Shown here piece by piece: positions 37,641 to 48,407 of a stretch of 64,000 nt of DNA; positions within the stretch are counted from its first letter, which is position 1; each line of letters opens with the position of its first letter. Made by a program: the position numbers and the translations under genes. This stretch comes from Methanothermobacter sp. (GTDB taxonomy: Archaea > Methanobacteriota > Methanobacteria > Methanobacteriales > Methanothermobacteraceae): contig NZ_JASFYG010000004.1 of assembly GCF_030055435.1 (NCBI RefSeq), positions 1-64,000 of the forward strand, in the 5' to 3' direction. Under the pieces are notes generated by a model that saw nothing but the letters and a program-made list of their open reading frames with translations, had not been told where the DNA came from and ran no database searches.

Positions 37641-38528
37641 TTATTCTTCCTCCTTGTATGGTCCATATTTTTTCCTTGCAAAGACTTCAAGCCTATTGTT
37701 GAGGATTATCACTAACAAGACTATTATGAGACCGGATATTATTCCGCCGGTTATACCGAAGACTATTGTGTTCCAGAAGCTAAGGAATACTATTGCACCA
37801 AATGCAAATCCTGTTAGGGGTCCACCGTACTTTGCACAGAAGTGAACAACATCCATTGAGTTTCTTGCTCCGAGTTCTGCCTTTGTTGTTATGTCACCGT
37901 GAATCGCAACAGGTATACCACCACCAAATGGATACTGCTGGTACTCCCTTTCAGCACCGTAGTGGACGTCCCCTGTTGATGAACCGATTGCACCTATGGT
38001 TATACCCCAGAGCACTGCAAGAAGGGGCAGTGGGAATGGATGTGCAAATCCAGGGATTGGTAATCTCATGAGATATGATAATCCTACAATACAGAATGTC
38101 ACAATAAAGCCATGCCCTGCAATTGGGCCTAAATGCTGAACCAGCATGTCCATGAAGAGTGGCTGGTTGAACTGGGACTGGCTGACAATTCGTCCCATGT
38201 GGGATGTTACAGCGTAGGTTGTGTGTACCATTGCAGCGATTACAGAACCGATTGCAATGGCCATTATCACAGGTAGCTGCATTGAATTCATAAGGACAAA
38301 TGCAACTGAACCAGCAATTCCGCACCAGGTCCCGTAGGCAACGGGTTCCCCTGAAACGGCCTTGTTGATTATTCGGTGCAGGTGTCCCATCTGTGGTGCC
38401 AGCTGAACCTGTGAGTTGGGGTTACTCTGGGATCCTACGTCAGACTCTAAGTCCTCTGCGGCTCCTGCTATGGTTGCAGCTGCACCCATGAGAGCTACAA
38501 CACCTAAACCTGTTATCATAGGGTCCAT
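37641..38528 (-). CDS. mtrE: Tetrahydromethanopterin S-methyltransferase subunit E
   Basis: A 295-residue integral membrane subunit, first gene of mtrEDCBAFGH. It begins MDPMITGLGVVALMGAAATI and has about six hydrophobic segments; a conserved cytoplasmic loop contains HLHRIINKAVSGEPVAYG, and another has GAIGSSTGDVHYGAEREYQQ. It belongs to the membrane core that couples methyl transfer to Na+ export. ATG 38528 follows GGAGGAAGAAAT. No clear TATA box separates it from mcrA, only a hairpin and T-tract, so part of its transcription probably reads through from mcr. Confidence 0.97.
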   Translation of the reverse strand: MDPMITGLGVVALMGAAATIAGAAEDLESDVGSQSNPNSQVQLAPQMGHLHRIINKAVSGEPVAYGTWCGIAGSVAFVLMNSMQLPVIMAIAIGSVIAAMVHTTYAVTSHMGRIVSQSQFNQPLFMDMLVQHLGPIAGHGFIVTFCIVGLSYLMRLPIPGFAHPFPLPLLAVLWGITIGAIGSSTGDVHYGAEREYQQYPFGGGIPVAIHGDITTKAELGARNSMDVVHFCAKYGGPLTGFAFGAIVFLSFWNTIVFGITGGIISGLIIVLLVIILNNRLEVFARKKYGPYKEEE

Positions 38529-38556
38529 ATTTCTTCCTCCTTTTATTTTTGTGAAT

Positions 38557-38603
38557 AAAAAAAATTAGGTGCATTACACTTAAAAACTTTGTGTAATGCA
38601 CCT
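38557..38603 (-). terminator. Hairpin and T-tract between mcrA and mtrE
   Basis: AGGTGCATTACAC (38567-38579) and GTGTAATGCACCT (38591-38603) are a perfect 13-bp inverted repeat with an 11-base loop. On the minus strand eight T follow at once (38564-38557). This is a textbook intrinsic-type terminator placed between two operons of the same pathway. Confidence 0.8.
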
Positions 38604-38611
38604 TCGTTAAT

Positions 38612-40264
38612 CTATTTTGCAGGTGTTATGAGTGCTCTTTCACCGGCTGGTTCGAACTCTCGCAGAGCACCTTTGGCGAATTCACCACGGACGTTGGTGA
38701 AGTCGAAGACGAGGTTGTCGTCTGCAAAGGCTATTTTCACCAGTGGGTTGAACACGAAGGCGTCTCCACGGGCAGCGTGTGGTGCCTGACATATACCTGC
38801 GTATTCACCCTGGTGTCCCACGTTCATGGCGTAGTTTGGATAGTTAGGTCCACGAAGCTCCAGTGGCAGTCCCTCGTCGCCCCTTATTGAGAAGACGTTG
38901 GATGCTCCGCACTGGTCCTGGAGGTCGTAACCGTAGAATCCAAGCCTTGAGTGCTGTTCCTTGTGGAGGTACATTGAGAGGTACCATCCGCTGAGACCTG
39001 TCTGGGCGTTTGCTGTTGCGAATGCTGTGGAACATCCTGCTGCAGCTGCTACGACTGCTGCCCTCTGTGATCCACCGAACTGGTCCTCGAGGAGTGCTGG
39101 GTATTCCTCGTACTGTTCAAGGCCGTAGAATGTGACCTCACTTGCAACGTCCAGGACTGTGTCCATGTTGTTTGGTGCCTCACAGAGTCCATACTTGTCT
39201 TCCACGTACTCCTTACCGAAGTAGGTGAAGTCGTCAAGTATGTTGTCTGTGTAGGCTGCTGTGGCGTACTGGGTGAATCCAACACCACCTGACATGTATG
39301 ATCCTAGCCAGATCTGGTCGTAGAGCATTGCACCGGTTGCCACAACGTCCAGTGTCACCCTGACAGGGTCCTCATAGTTGACCCTTGAGCTCTGACAGAT
39401 GTCTGCAAGGTAACCGAATGGCACACCACCAGGCTCGTTTTCACCCCTTGCACGTCTCACAGGCAGGTATGTACCCATGTGTATGACTTCAGCGTGTTTT
39501 GCAGCGTATGCGAAGTCACCTGTTGCGGCTTCACCTGCTGCCTGTTTGTAGGCTGAAATCATGGACATGCCGATCTGCATGGCGGACCATCGTGAGGTTG
39601 TTGCACCGTCACAGGTCCTTGAGACTATGGTTGGGATCCTGACTACCTGCCAGATTCCGTCTCCAACCTCTGCCTTGAGGGTTTCTGCCTGGTCATCTGG
39701 GAACTGTTTGTTTATGTCTATGACGAATGCAGAGTCTATTTCGTCTGCTATTTCGTCGTTACCTGTGAATACCTTGACGTAACTGTCTGCCACCAGTGCA
39801 GGGTGGGTTTCCACCATGTGCTCCTGGACGACAGCTGCACCTGGCATTGCGTGGTTCACTGTTTCAAGGTAGTGGGTTATGGTCTCGGGTGTGACCTCCT
39901 TACCCAGCCTCTTTTCTATAACAGCGTGGGCGTGGTTAAGACCGACGATAACGGTCCTCCTTATGTCGTCCCACATCTGCTGCATGGCAGCGTTGTTTAC
40001 GAAGTGGAGGTCGTCCCCTTCAACATAGGTATCGGTTGTTGAAACCTGGTAGGGCATGAGCACCCTCTGACCAAGTGGGGTACCTATGTCAGGGTTGTAC
40101 TGGGGTATACCCCTCTTTGCTGCCACTTCTTTACCAGCGTTCACAAACTCGGTTTTTCTTTCTGACTGTTTCCAGCCACCAAGTGTGTAGAATGTGGTTT
40201 TCTTCTCTTCAGGGGATTCCTCAAATTTTTTCTTTAAAGCATTTATGAACAATTTGTCAGCCAT
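38612..40264 (-). CDS. mcrA: Methyl-coenzyme M reductase I, alpha subunit
   Basis: A 550-residue McrA, beginning [20 protein letters not shown], near-identical to the well-known M. marburgensis isoenzyme I. Active-site and modified-residue blocks are intact: KHAEVIHMG (N-methyl-His), [10 protein letters not shown] (5-methyl-Arg, made by Mmp10), GGSQRAAV (2-methyl-Gln) and [12 protein letters not shown] (thio-Gly, didehydro-Asp, S-methyl-Cys). The modification states are known from the family, not visible in [20 protein letters not shown] is the F430 region. Last gene of mcrBDCGA. Confidence 0.99.
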   Translation of the reverse strand: MADKLFINALKKKFEESPEEKKTTFYTLGGWKQSERKTEFVNAGKEVAAKRGIPQYNPDIGTPLGQRVLMPYQVSTTDTYVEGDDLHFVNNAAMQQMWDDIRRTVIVGLNHAHAVIEKRLGKEVTPETITHYLETVNHAMPGAAVVQEHMVETHPALVADSYVKVFTGNDEIADEIDSAFVIDINKQFPDDQAETLKAEVGDGIWQVVRIPTIVSRTCDGATTSRWSAMQIGMSMISAYKQAAGEAATGDFAYAAKHAEVIHMGTYLPVRRARGENEPGGVPFGYLADICQSSRVNYEDPVRVTLDVVATGAMLYDQIWLGSYMSGGVGFTQYATAAYTDNILDDFTYFGKEYVEDKYGLCEAPNNMDTVLDVASEVTFYGLEQYEEYPALLEDQFGGSQRAAVVAAAAGCSTAFATANAQTGLSGWYLSMYLHKEQHSRLGFYGYDLQDQCGASNVFSIRGDEGLPLELRGPNYPNYAMNVGHQGEYAGICQAPHAARGDAFVFNPLVKIAFADDNLVFDFTNVRGEFAKGALREFEPAGERALITPAK

Positions 40265-40283
40265 AATCTACACCTCCCCCGGA

Positions 40284-41033
40284 TTATTCTGGGTTGAACC
40301 CTCCTTGTGATCTTAAAACGTGGATTCTCTGCATGACCTCCACGGCTTCTGTATCATCACGGTAGGCTTCACCATCCACACGGTAGATGGTTGTTTTTTC
40401 CATCAGGGTTTCTTCATCCAGTGGTTCACCAAGATCCACAGGTTCGTCGAGTTCGTCACCGATCTGGTTTTTGACCATTTCGACTCTGCCAGTTTCCTTG
40501 TTGTAGATCTGTCTTCTGAGCATGTCGAACATCATACCGTCTTCATCGAGACGCAGTGAGTGTCCATGGACAGATTTACCCCTGATACCTGACCTTGCAG
40601 GGTCAAAGAACTCTGTTTCAAGGAGTTCCTTGGATATCTTTTCAAGGTCCCTCTCCCTGGTCTCTATGATCTGACGACCTGAGAGTGTACCTGCGTCTGC
40701 ACCCCTGTACCTGCAGAGGTATGCCCTTGACCTCACATATGGCTGGGCTGGGGCGAAGTACATTGAGTCTGTGAACTGTATGTACCTAATCCTGTCACCG
40801 GCTTTTGCACCGTCTATTGGTTCAACCATTTCTCTTATCGCGTCCTCTGGTTCATCCATCTCTTCCAGTGGTGGGTGAACACTTGGGTATTCTTCCCCTG
40901 GGGCCCTGTGACCCAGAATCTTTACTACATCTTCATCTGAGATTTCTCTCAGTTTTTCAAGTTCGTATTCAGGGTTACAGAAATTCCTTCTGTTCTGAGC
41001 AACCTTACTTGTTCCGGGATAGTATTGTGCCAT
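40284..41033 (-). CDS. mcrG: Methyl-coenzyme M reductase I, gamma subunit
   Basis: A 249-residue McrG starting MAQYYPGTSKVAQNRRNF. Conserved parts include HRAPGEEYPSVHPPLEEMDE, YIQFTDSMYFAPAQPYVRSR and [22 protein letters not shown] 41033 is six bases after GGAGGTG; the GTG at 41042 lies in that site. It follows mcrC by one base. Confidence 0.98.
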   Translation of the reverse strand: MAQYYPGTSKVAQNRRNFCNPEYELEKLREISDEDVVKILGHRAPGEEYPSVHPPLEEMDEPEDAIREMVEPIDGAKAGDRIRYIQFTDSMYFAPAQPYVRSRAYLCRYRGADAGTLSGRQIIETRERDLEKISKELLETEFFDPARSGIRGKSVHGHSLRLDEDGMMFDMLRRQIYNKETGRVEMVKNQIGDELDEPVDLGEPLDEETLMEKTTIYRVDGEAYRDDTEAVEVMQRIHVLRSQGGFNPE

Positions 41034-41034
41034 A

Positions 41035-41631
41035 TCATGCACCTCCTAAAGCTAACTTAACCTTTCTTATAATCTCATCCAGTTTTTCCTGGGGACAAGT
41101 TTCTCCTCTAATAACTCCACTCACGATGTCAACGATTGTTCCCTTGGTTTTTGGTTCATCTGGCATTACGGCCCTGGTTTTGACACCTATCTTCGCAAAG
41201 TCCTCAAAGTCAACCGGGTATTCGCATATGACTATACATGGACGGTCAACGTTTCTGAGTATGAGGCGTGCCTTGTAGATAATGTGGTTCTTGACTCCGC
41301 CAAGGTGTACCACAAGGAGTTTGTGCCGCTTCATCTGCTCGACTTCAGCAGGTGTTAATCCAAAGAGGCTTCCTGCACCGGCACTTGGAGCGTCCTGTGG
41401 AACCCCTGCCCCTGCATTCAGTACGAGGGTACTGGTCATTATGTTTGCTTCCCTCAGGGCAAATGTTATCTCGCATACAGGCTTGGTTATGTGGCGCCTG
41501 CCAGGTGACATTGCCACTGCCAGAACTTCACTTCCGCACTGGGCAAAGGTACCCCTCTGGGCTATTCCTCCACCTTCACCCATGCCCATTGTCTCTCTAC
41601 AGTCAACTACGTGAGTGCACTTTCCGATCAT
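41035..41631 (-). CDS. mcrC: McrC, component of the MCR activation complex
   Basis: A 198-residue McrC with [20 protein letters not shown], a Cys-containing N-terminus, and [21 protein letters not shown]. McrC is not part of the hexamer; it was found in the ATP-dependent activation complex with Mmp7, Mmp17 and Mmp3. Two of those partners are encoded at 48.4-49.8 kb here. The mrt operon has no C gene, so this McrC must serve both isoenzymes unless a distant copy exists. It abuts mcrD and mcrG. Confidence 0.95.
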   Translation of the reverse strand: MIGKCTHVVDCRETMGMGEGGGIAQRGTFAQCGSEVLAVAMSPGRRHITKPVCEITFALREANIMTSTLVLNAGAGVPQDAPSAGAGSLFGLTPAEVEQMKRHKLLVVHLGGVKNHIIYKARLILRNVDRPCIVICEYPVDFEDFAKIGVKTRAVMPDEPKTKGTIVDIVSGVIRGETCPQEKLDEIIRKVKLALGGA

Positions 41632-42069
41632 CTAATGCTCCTTCTTCCTTTTTATTATTGTGGCCCTATCACTGAGCCTAGCGTTCTGATCCGTGAGACC
41701 GATGAGTTCATCAGGAATCTCATCAAGGCTCTCGCCGTACTTTATCTCGTCCGTGACGGTTTTCTGTTTTCTTATGTATTTGCCGGGAGTGACATCATAT
41801 CCAAAGGGCAGGAGATCCTCACAAACCTTTTTGATATCAGTTATTGTCTCCTCGTCTTCCACTTCAAGCAGCACACGACCAGTTTTAACCTGAAGTTCAA
41901 ATTCCTGGCCTTTCACGTTGATTATGCGCCTGTCAGGGTGGTCCTCTGGTGGTAGTCTCTGTCCGTGGATCACCATTCGTTTAATGCCATGGATGTCCTC
42001 AAGGCGGTTAAGGAGTTTCTCTGTGGTGTCAGCCCCTAGCAGCCTGTGAGGAAATATCTGAACGTCCAT
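41632..42069 (-). CDS. mcrD: Methyl-coenzyme M reductase operon protein D
   Basis: A 145-residue McrD ([20 protein letters not shown], then [18 protein letters not shown]). It is thought to bind apo-MCR during assembly. Compared with the mrtD product it lacks the C-terminal tail and ends KRKKEH. ATG 42069 lies 31 bases after the mcrB stop. Confidence 0.95.
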   Translation of the reverse strand: MDVQIFPHRLLGADTTEKLLNRLEDIHGIKRMVIHGQRLPPEDHPDRRIINVKGQEFELQVKTGRVLLEVEDEETITDIKKVCEDLLPFGYDVTPGKYIRKQKTVTDEIKYGESLDEIPDELIGLTDQNARLSDRATIIKRKKEH

Positions 42070-42100
42070 TGGTTTTTTGCCCCCAGTTCTGAGAGATTAT

Positions 42101-43735
<1,635 letters not shown>

Positions 43736-44983
43736 ATGCAGATAATAGCTGATTTGGGTGGTATACCTGGCAAGGACTGCAGGGGATTCTGCAGGTACTG
43801 TTACTTCAGAAAGGTGGGGGAATTTGAACCCTTCGGCTGCAGGAACTGCTCCCCGGGGAGGGTGGGCTGTGAAACCTGTGGAAGGGATGTTGCAGAGAGG
43901 GGAAGGGAATTTTTACCCCCGTTCCTTGTCATGGGTAACGTGCAGACAACACTGATGATGCAGAACCTTCAGGATAAGGACCTTAAGATAAACATCAGCG
44001 GTGGGGGTGATGTGAGCTGCTACCCCCACCTTGAGGAGCTAACAGCAGGGCTTAGTGAGTTTGGGATCCCCATACACCTTGGATACACGAGCGGTAAGGG
44101 CATTGATGACCCTGAAATGGCATCAAGATTAATCAAGAATGGTGTGGATGAGGTAACCTTCACGGTGTTCTCAGCGAACCCCCTCCTGAGGAGGGAGTGG
44201 ATGCGTGATAGGAACGCTGAAAATGCGCTGGAAGCCCTCAGGATATTCTGTGAATCCTGTGAAGTCCACGCTGCAGCAGTGATCATACCCGGTGTGAATG
44301 ATGGTGATGACCTCCTTGAAACCTGCTCCAGACTTGAGGAGTGGGGGGCCACCGGATTCATAATGATGCGGTTTGCAAACTATGAGCACCAGGGGCTGAT
44401 ACTCGGCAATGGGCCAATAATTGAGGGTATAGAGCCGCACACAGTCCAGGAATTTGAGGACCTTGTGAGGATGGTTGACGGGGAGTTCAATCTCAGGGTT
44501 ACAGGGACACCTGTCTGCGACCCTGAAAACGGGACTCCATTTGTCCTTGCAGATGACTCAAGCAGGGAGTACCTTGAGATTCTCCCTGAAATCAGGGGAG
44601 AGGCAACCATAATCACAGGATCCATTGCAGCCCCCTACATAAGGAGGATAATAAGGAACCTCGGGGCAGAGGACATGGTGAACGTTGTTGGTGTTGAGAA
44701 GGACATAGCATGCCTCATCACCAGGAAGGACCTTGAGGGTGTGGACCTCAGCGAACTTAAGGAAACAGTGATAATCCCTGGCAGGGCATTTGTCCATGAA
44801 ATGCAGGCAAAGGAGGTTCTAAGCCGGGATGGTACCGACCGGATAGTCATAAGGGGCCCTGAAAGGCTCACCGTTGATGGGGAGATGAGCGGTACGCTGT
44901 CCCAGTATGATGTTATAGAGCGGGAGATGGAAGCATTCTATGAACTTATACAGGCCATAAATTTCTTCGGTGCTTCTGAATGA
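43736..44983 (+). CDS. mmp10: Methanogenesis marker 10, radical SAM McrA arginine methyltransferase
   Basis: A 415-residue radical SAM protein starting MQIIADLGGIPGKDCRGFC. The cluster motif is CRGFCRYC, followed by a Cys-rich insertion (CRNCSPGRVGCETC) typical of Mmp10. Mmp10 is a cobalamin-dependent radical SAM enzyme that makes the 5-methyl-Arg in McrA. It is divergent from mcrB and overlaps the next radical SAM gene by four bases (ATGA), so the two modification enzymes are made together. The ATG lies about 28 bases from a TATA box, so its leader is very short. Confidence 0.93.
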   Translation: MQIIADLGGIPGKDCRGFCRYCYFRKVGEFEPFGCRNCSPGRVGCETCGRDVAERGREFLPPFLVMGNVQTTLMMQNLQDKDLKINISGGGDVSCYPHLEELTAGLSEFGIPIHLGYTSGKGIDDPEMASRLIKNGVDEVTFTVFSANPLLRREWMRDRNAENALEALRIFCESCEVHAAAVIIPGVNDGDDLLETCSRLEEWGATGFIMMRFANYEHQGLILGNGPIIEGIEPHTVQEFEDLVRMVDGEFNLRVTGTPVCDPENGTPFVLADDSSREYLEILPEIRGEATIITGSIAAPYIRRIIRNLGAEDMVNVVGVEKDIACLITRKDLEGVDLSELKETVIIPGRAFVHEMQAKEVLSRDGTDRIVIRGPERLTVDGEMSGTLSQYDVIEREMEAFYELIQAINFFGASE

Positions 44984-46272
44984 CTCGGGTGGTTGTTTTA
45001 ACACCAGAGCATTACACCTACGGTTCAATGCTCATTGCCGGTGCCTTGAGGGACATTGGCTGCAGCGTTGAACTCAGGAAGGGCCTTGAGGGTGCCGGCG
45101 CAGATGTGACATTCATAAGCCTCCAGTCCACCATCCACCTCCTGAGGTACAGGGATGTTATTAATAATATACGGGGTTTCAGGGTGGTGGGGGGTCCCGT
45201 GAGCCTGGACCCTGAACTTGTACTCCGCCACCTCGACGTTGACCTTGTAATTCAGGGCGAGGGTGAGGATAAGGTGGGGATGGTTATGGAGGTTGCATCT
45301 GGAAGTTTGGACGCGTCTGAAATGCCTGGAGCAGCATTTAAATCCCCTGAAGGGTTTATAATCAATGAACCAGCCCGCTGCTCCATGAAAAGGGCCCTCC
45401 CACTTGTGCCTCCAGATATCTCACAGGAGAACATAAGGGGCGCCAGTGTCTACATTGAAACCCACAGGGGCTGCCCAGGTAACTGCACATTCTGCCAGGT
45501 CCCGGAATTCTTTGGACGTGAGGTCCGCAGCAGGCCCCTGGAGGATATCATAGTGGAGGTCAGGGAACTGAGGAAATCCGGGGCCCGCAGGTTTGCAATA
45601 AGTGGGGGAACCGGAACACTCTACGGGAGCAGCAGGTTCAGGGGTATTGATGAGGATGCATTCACCGAGCTCCTCAGGGAGATAAGCAAAATCACGGGGC
45701 CCCGAAATCTGACGGTGCCCGATATAAGGGTTGATATGGTGACCCCTGAGATCCTTGATGCCATATCAGAGTACACCAATGGCTGGGTGTTCTATGGTAT
45801 AGAGTCAGGGAGCAGAAGGATCCTCAGAAGGATGAAGAAGGGCATCAAACCCGGGGATGTTATTGAGGCTGTTGAACTTGCCAGGGAACATAATCTGAAG
45901 ATTGCAGGGTCATTCATAGTGGGGTACCCCGGTGAAGATGAAAGGGACTATGAGGAGACCCTGGAACTTGCAGATGAGCTAATGCTCGACGACTACTTTG
46001 TGAGCATCGCTGAACCGATACCCGGCACAGAACTTGGTGAGGAGGTTAAGGGCCTCGAAGATGAGGATAACCCTGTATTCATGGAGCCATCAGACAGGAA
46101 GTTCAGAAGCCTGGCTGAGGAGAGGGCATTCAGTTTCATGCTTGATTCATACATATTCAGAAGCATACCCATCCCTGTGACCGATGAACTCCTGAGGTCA
46201 CTTAAGAAGGAGGCCAGGGATCAGCAGGAGCATATAGAAACTGTTACGCGTATGTTGAAGAGGAAACTTTAG
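44980..46272 (+). CDS. B12-binding radical SAM protein, probable McrA glutamine C-methyltransferase
   Basis: A 430-residue protein with an N-terminal B12-binding-like domain (MTRVVVLTPEHYTYGSMLI, FRVVGGPVSLDPELV, VIQGEGEDKVGM) and a radical SAM core with CPGNCTFCQVPEF near residue 165. GYPGEDERDYEETLELADEL is a family-typical C-terminal block. It matches the MJ_0865 group, to which the McrA 2-methyl-Gln enzyme (MgmA/McmA) belongs; the exact assignment is inference from family and from coupling to mmp10. Confidence 0.8.
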   Translation: MTRVVVLTPEHYTYGSMLIAGALRDIGCSVELRKGLEGAGADVTFISLQSTIHLLRYRDVINNIRGFRVVGGPVSLDPELVLRHLDVDLVIQGEGEDKVGMVMEVASGSLDASEMPGAAFKSPEGFIINEPARCSMKRALPLVPPDISQENIRGASVYIETHRGCPGNCTFCQVPEFFGREVRSRPLEDIIVEVRELRKSGARRFAISGGTGTLYGSSRFRGIDEDAFTELLREISKITGPRNLTVPDIRVDMVTPEILDAISEYTNGWVFYGIESGSRRILRRMKKGIKPGDVIEAVELAREHNLKIAGSFIVGYPGEDERDYEETLELADELMLDDYFVSIAEPIPGTELGEEVKGLEDEDNPVFMEPSDRKFRSLAEERAFSFMLDSYIFRSIPIPVTDELLRSLKKEARDQQEHIETVTRMLKRKL

Positions 46273-46654
46273 GTCATAACCAAGTAGATTTAATCCCTGA
46301 GAAGAATAATCTGCATCATTTAATCGAAAATTCTGGCGCTAAATCAGTTTCAATCAAAATTTCGGTTTGCTGATTCCCTATTATTAGCAGACATGAAATA
46401 ATCTGTTTTTCCAGAATAAGAGTTATCATCCGGTAAAATACATGTAAACCTGCTAATAATATCATGCCCCTGATTGAGAACTAACCCCCTCCGATACAAT
46501 CACTATAATTACGATTACCACCTTTCTTCATCAAAATAGGTGGAGGTGGTACAGTCTCAAATCACATATAGAACAAGCTGTTATGTATTTTATAAATAGG
46601 GGGTATTCAGCGTAATTTGATAAATCGCTGAATACAGGTCTTCGCGTTAAAGTT
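46273..46654. other. Intergenic region with several hairpins between the radical SAM gene and DUF134
   Basis: No gene is supported in these 380 bases. Two clear inverted repeats are present: CCACCT/AGGTGG at 46518-46543 and a perfect 10-bp GTATTCAGCG/CGCTGAATAC at 46603-46635. A TATA-like TTTTATAAATAGG (46588-46600) precedes the second on the plus strand. These can be convergent terminators or a small RNA; nothing further can be decided by eye. Confidence 0.45.
46603..46635. repeat. Perfect 10-bp inverted repeat downstream of the DUF134 gene
   Basis: GTATTCAGCG (46603-46612) pairs with CGCTGAATAC (46626-46635) across a 13-base loop. It lies 20 bases after the final stop of the DUF134 reading frame and may be its terminator. 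Confidence 0.6.
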
Positions 46655-47224
46655 TCAGTCGGCTCCACACATTGGTGCGCCGCACTCTGGACATTTCTCC
46701 ATTCTGCATGGAACTCCAGGTGTTTTTGGTGCCTCGTATCCGCATTCAATGCATTTTCAGACACGTGGTGCCCCACGTCCAGCGCCAATGCCTCTTCCGA
46801 AGCCTCCTCTTCCCATCCTTGGTAGTGTATCTGCTGATACCAGCGTTATGTTTTCTGAATCACAGTCTGGGCACTTTTTGTATTCCTTTTCAGGTGAGAT
46901 CCACTCAAACTGGCAGTCCATGCACTTGTATCTTCTCCTGTCTGTGATGTAATCACCTCCTTTCAGTATTATTGGTCTGCCCTCGACCAGTGCCTCTGCT
47001 ATCTTGGCCCGTGCGGATGTCAGTGTCCTGTGAAATGTTGGCTGTGATATACCCATGATTTCAGCAGCCTTTTTCTGTTTTATATCATGGTAGTCCCTTA
47101 AACGGACAGCCTCAAATTCATCGAGGGTTATCTCAACCTCAACTTCTTCTTCACTGACTTCAGGGGAAAATGCAACCACACGGGGTTCTCCCAGGATTCT
47201 TCTGTATCTTCTTGGCCTAGGCAT
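46655..47224 (-). pseudogene. DUF134 helix-turn-helix protein interrupted by in-frame TGA
   Basis: Translation from ATG 47224 gives a DUF134 (UPF0251) protein: MPRPRRYRRILGEPRV, then VEITLDEFEAVRLRDYHDIK, and a helix-turn-helix KKAAEIMGISQPTFHRTLTS, a zinc-ribbon-like CMDCQFEW...CPDC, and GRGGFGRG. The frame stops at TGA 46759-46757 after residue 155 (GAPRV). The same frame then goes on for 33 codons ([17 protein letters not shown], then [14 protein letters not shown]) to TGA 46657-46655. That tail is the normal Cys-rich C-terminus of DUF134 proteins, and a Cys is usual where the first TGA stands. So either a recent Cys-to-stop change, a read error, or readthrough. The N-terminal 155 residues may still be made. 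Confidence 0.75.
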
Positions 47225-47356
47225 GTTTTGAATATATATTCAAAAATTGTATTTAAAGTTTCCCATCAGGGGGTCAGAGAACATAAAAGCCAGTCACCTA
47301 AAAAACCAGCCATCACCATAAAACCAGCGAAATAATGAATACCATTCAATTCATCC

Positions 47357-48403
47357 TTAATCTCCATTGAAGCCATGAGCAGAGGGAATAAGTTCAATAA
47401 CTGTGACCTCACAGGATGATCCTATACGAAGAGGTGGCCCCCATGTGCCTGTGCCCTGTGAAACATATAGAAAACGTCCTGAATCCTCATAAAGGCCCCT
47501 GATAAACGGGAACATAATGCCAACAAGGAGGTTGAATGGATAAAACTGCCCGCCATGCGTATGGCCAGATAGCTGGAGGTCAACACCCCTCTCCCTGGCG
47601 TAATCCCACTCAACAGGAAGGTGATGAAGAAGTATGAGGGACCTCTTAGGGTCAAATTCCATTATATCAAGGATCGCAGGAAGAGAATGCCTCTCCATCG
47701 AATAACCCACACCTGCAAGCTGCACACCCCTGAAATCAACAACACGCTGATCAATACAGATGATACCCGCCCCCTCCACTGCGGACCTGAAGTCCCCTGA
47801 ATAGGTGTCATGGTTGCCAGAAACAAAAAATACGGGTACATCTGCCTGAATCTCTGAGAGTGTTGAGGCTCCAACGGGCCTTGAACCATCCAGGAGGTCA
47901 CCTGTTATGAGGACGGCGTCGGGTTCAACTTCAGAAATAATAGAGGAAACCCTCCTAAGGAAACCACCTGACCTCACAGTCCCCACATGGAGATCTGAAA
48001 GCTGCACCAGCCTCAGTTCATCGCTGCATGGAAATGGGATCCTAACAGTCCTTACCTCAATATTCCAGCCCTTCACCAGCCCATAGGAAACCATTATGAT
48101 TGAGAATGCCGCCGCAGGGATAGGGGAAAATGGAATACCTGGAACAAGTGATGCTGCAAAGGTTACCCCAAGGCCAATGAGGATGTAAACAGCCATTCCC
48201 AACCATATCATGGAAACCACATAGGCAGCCCTTGAGATAAATGATGGGTATACCCTCTCGGAGATTATGGCTGCCGGTAGAAGAAATGTAAGGGGGAGGC
48301 TCAGAATTCCCATACCAAGAGATTCCAGGACAGTAAAATTAAGAAGATAGTATCCTGAGGAGAATATTAGGACAAATATCAGGACCTGGAACTCCCTCCT
48401 CAT
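47357..48403 (-). CDS. Membrane-anchored metallophosphoesterase
   Basis: A 348-residue protein with four N-terminal membrane segments (residues 1-120) and a calcineurin-like phosphoesterase domain. Catalytic blocks: LVQLSDLHVGTVR, VLITGDLLDGS, FVSGNHDTYSG, ILLHHLPVEWDYA and LSGHTHGGQFYP. It is of the YkuE type (possible lipid or nucleotide phosphatase); substrate unknown. ATG 48403 lies just after the mmp7 stop (TGATCCC), and the GTGATC there is the only ribosome site seen. Confidence 0.88.
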   Translation of the reverse strand: MRREFQVLIFVLIFSSGYYLLNFTVLESLGMGILSLPLTFLLPAAIISERVYPSFISRAAYVVSMIWLGMAVYILIGLGVTFAASLVPGIPFSPIPAAAFSIIMVSYGLVKGWNIEVRTVRIPFPCSDELRLVQLSDLHVGTVRSGGFLRRVSSIISEVEPDAVLITGDLLDGSRPVGASTLSEIQADVPVFFVSGNHDTYSGDFRSAVEGAGIICIDQRVVDFRGVQLAGVGYSMERHSLPAILDIMEFDPKRSLILLHHLPVEWDYARERGVDLQLSGHTHGGQFYPFNLLVGIMFPFIRGLYEDSGRFLYVSQGTGTWGPPLRIGSSCEVTVIELIPSAHGFNGD

Positions 48404-48407
48404 GGGA

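Noticed and set aside
46655-46759. Selenocysteine insertion at the DUF134 TGA
   Set aside because: No SECIS-like hairpin was recognised and the genus is not known to use selenocysteine; a nonsense change or read error is simpler.
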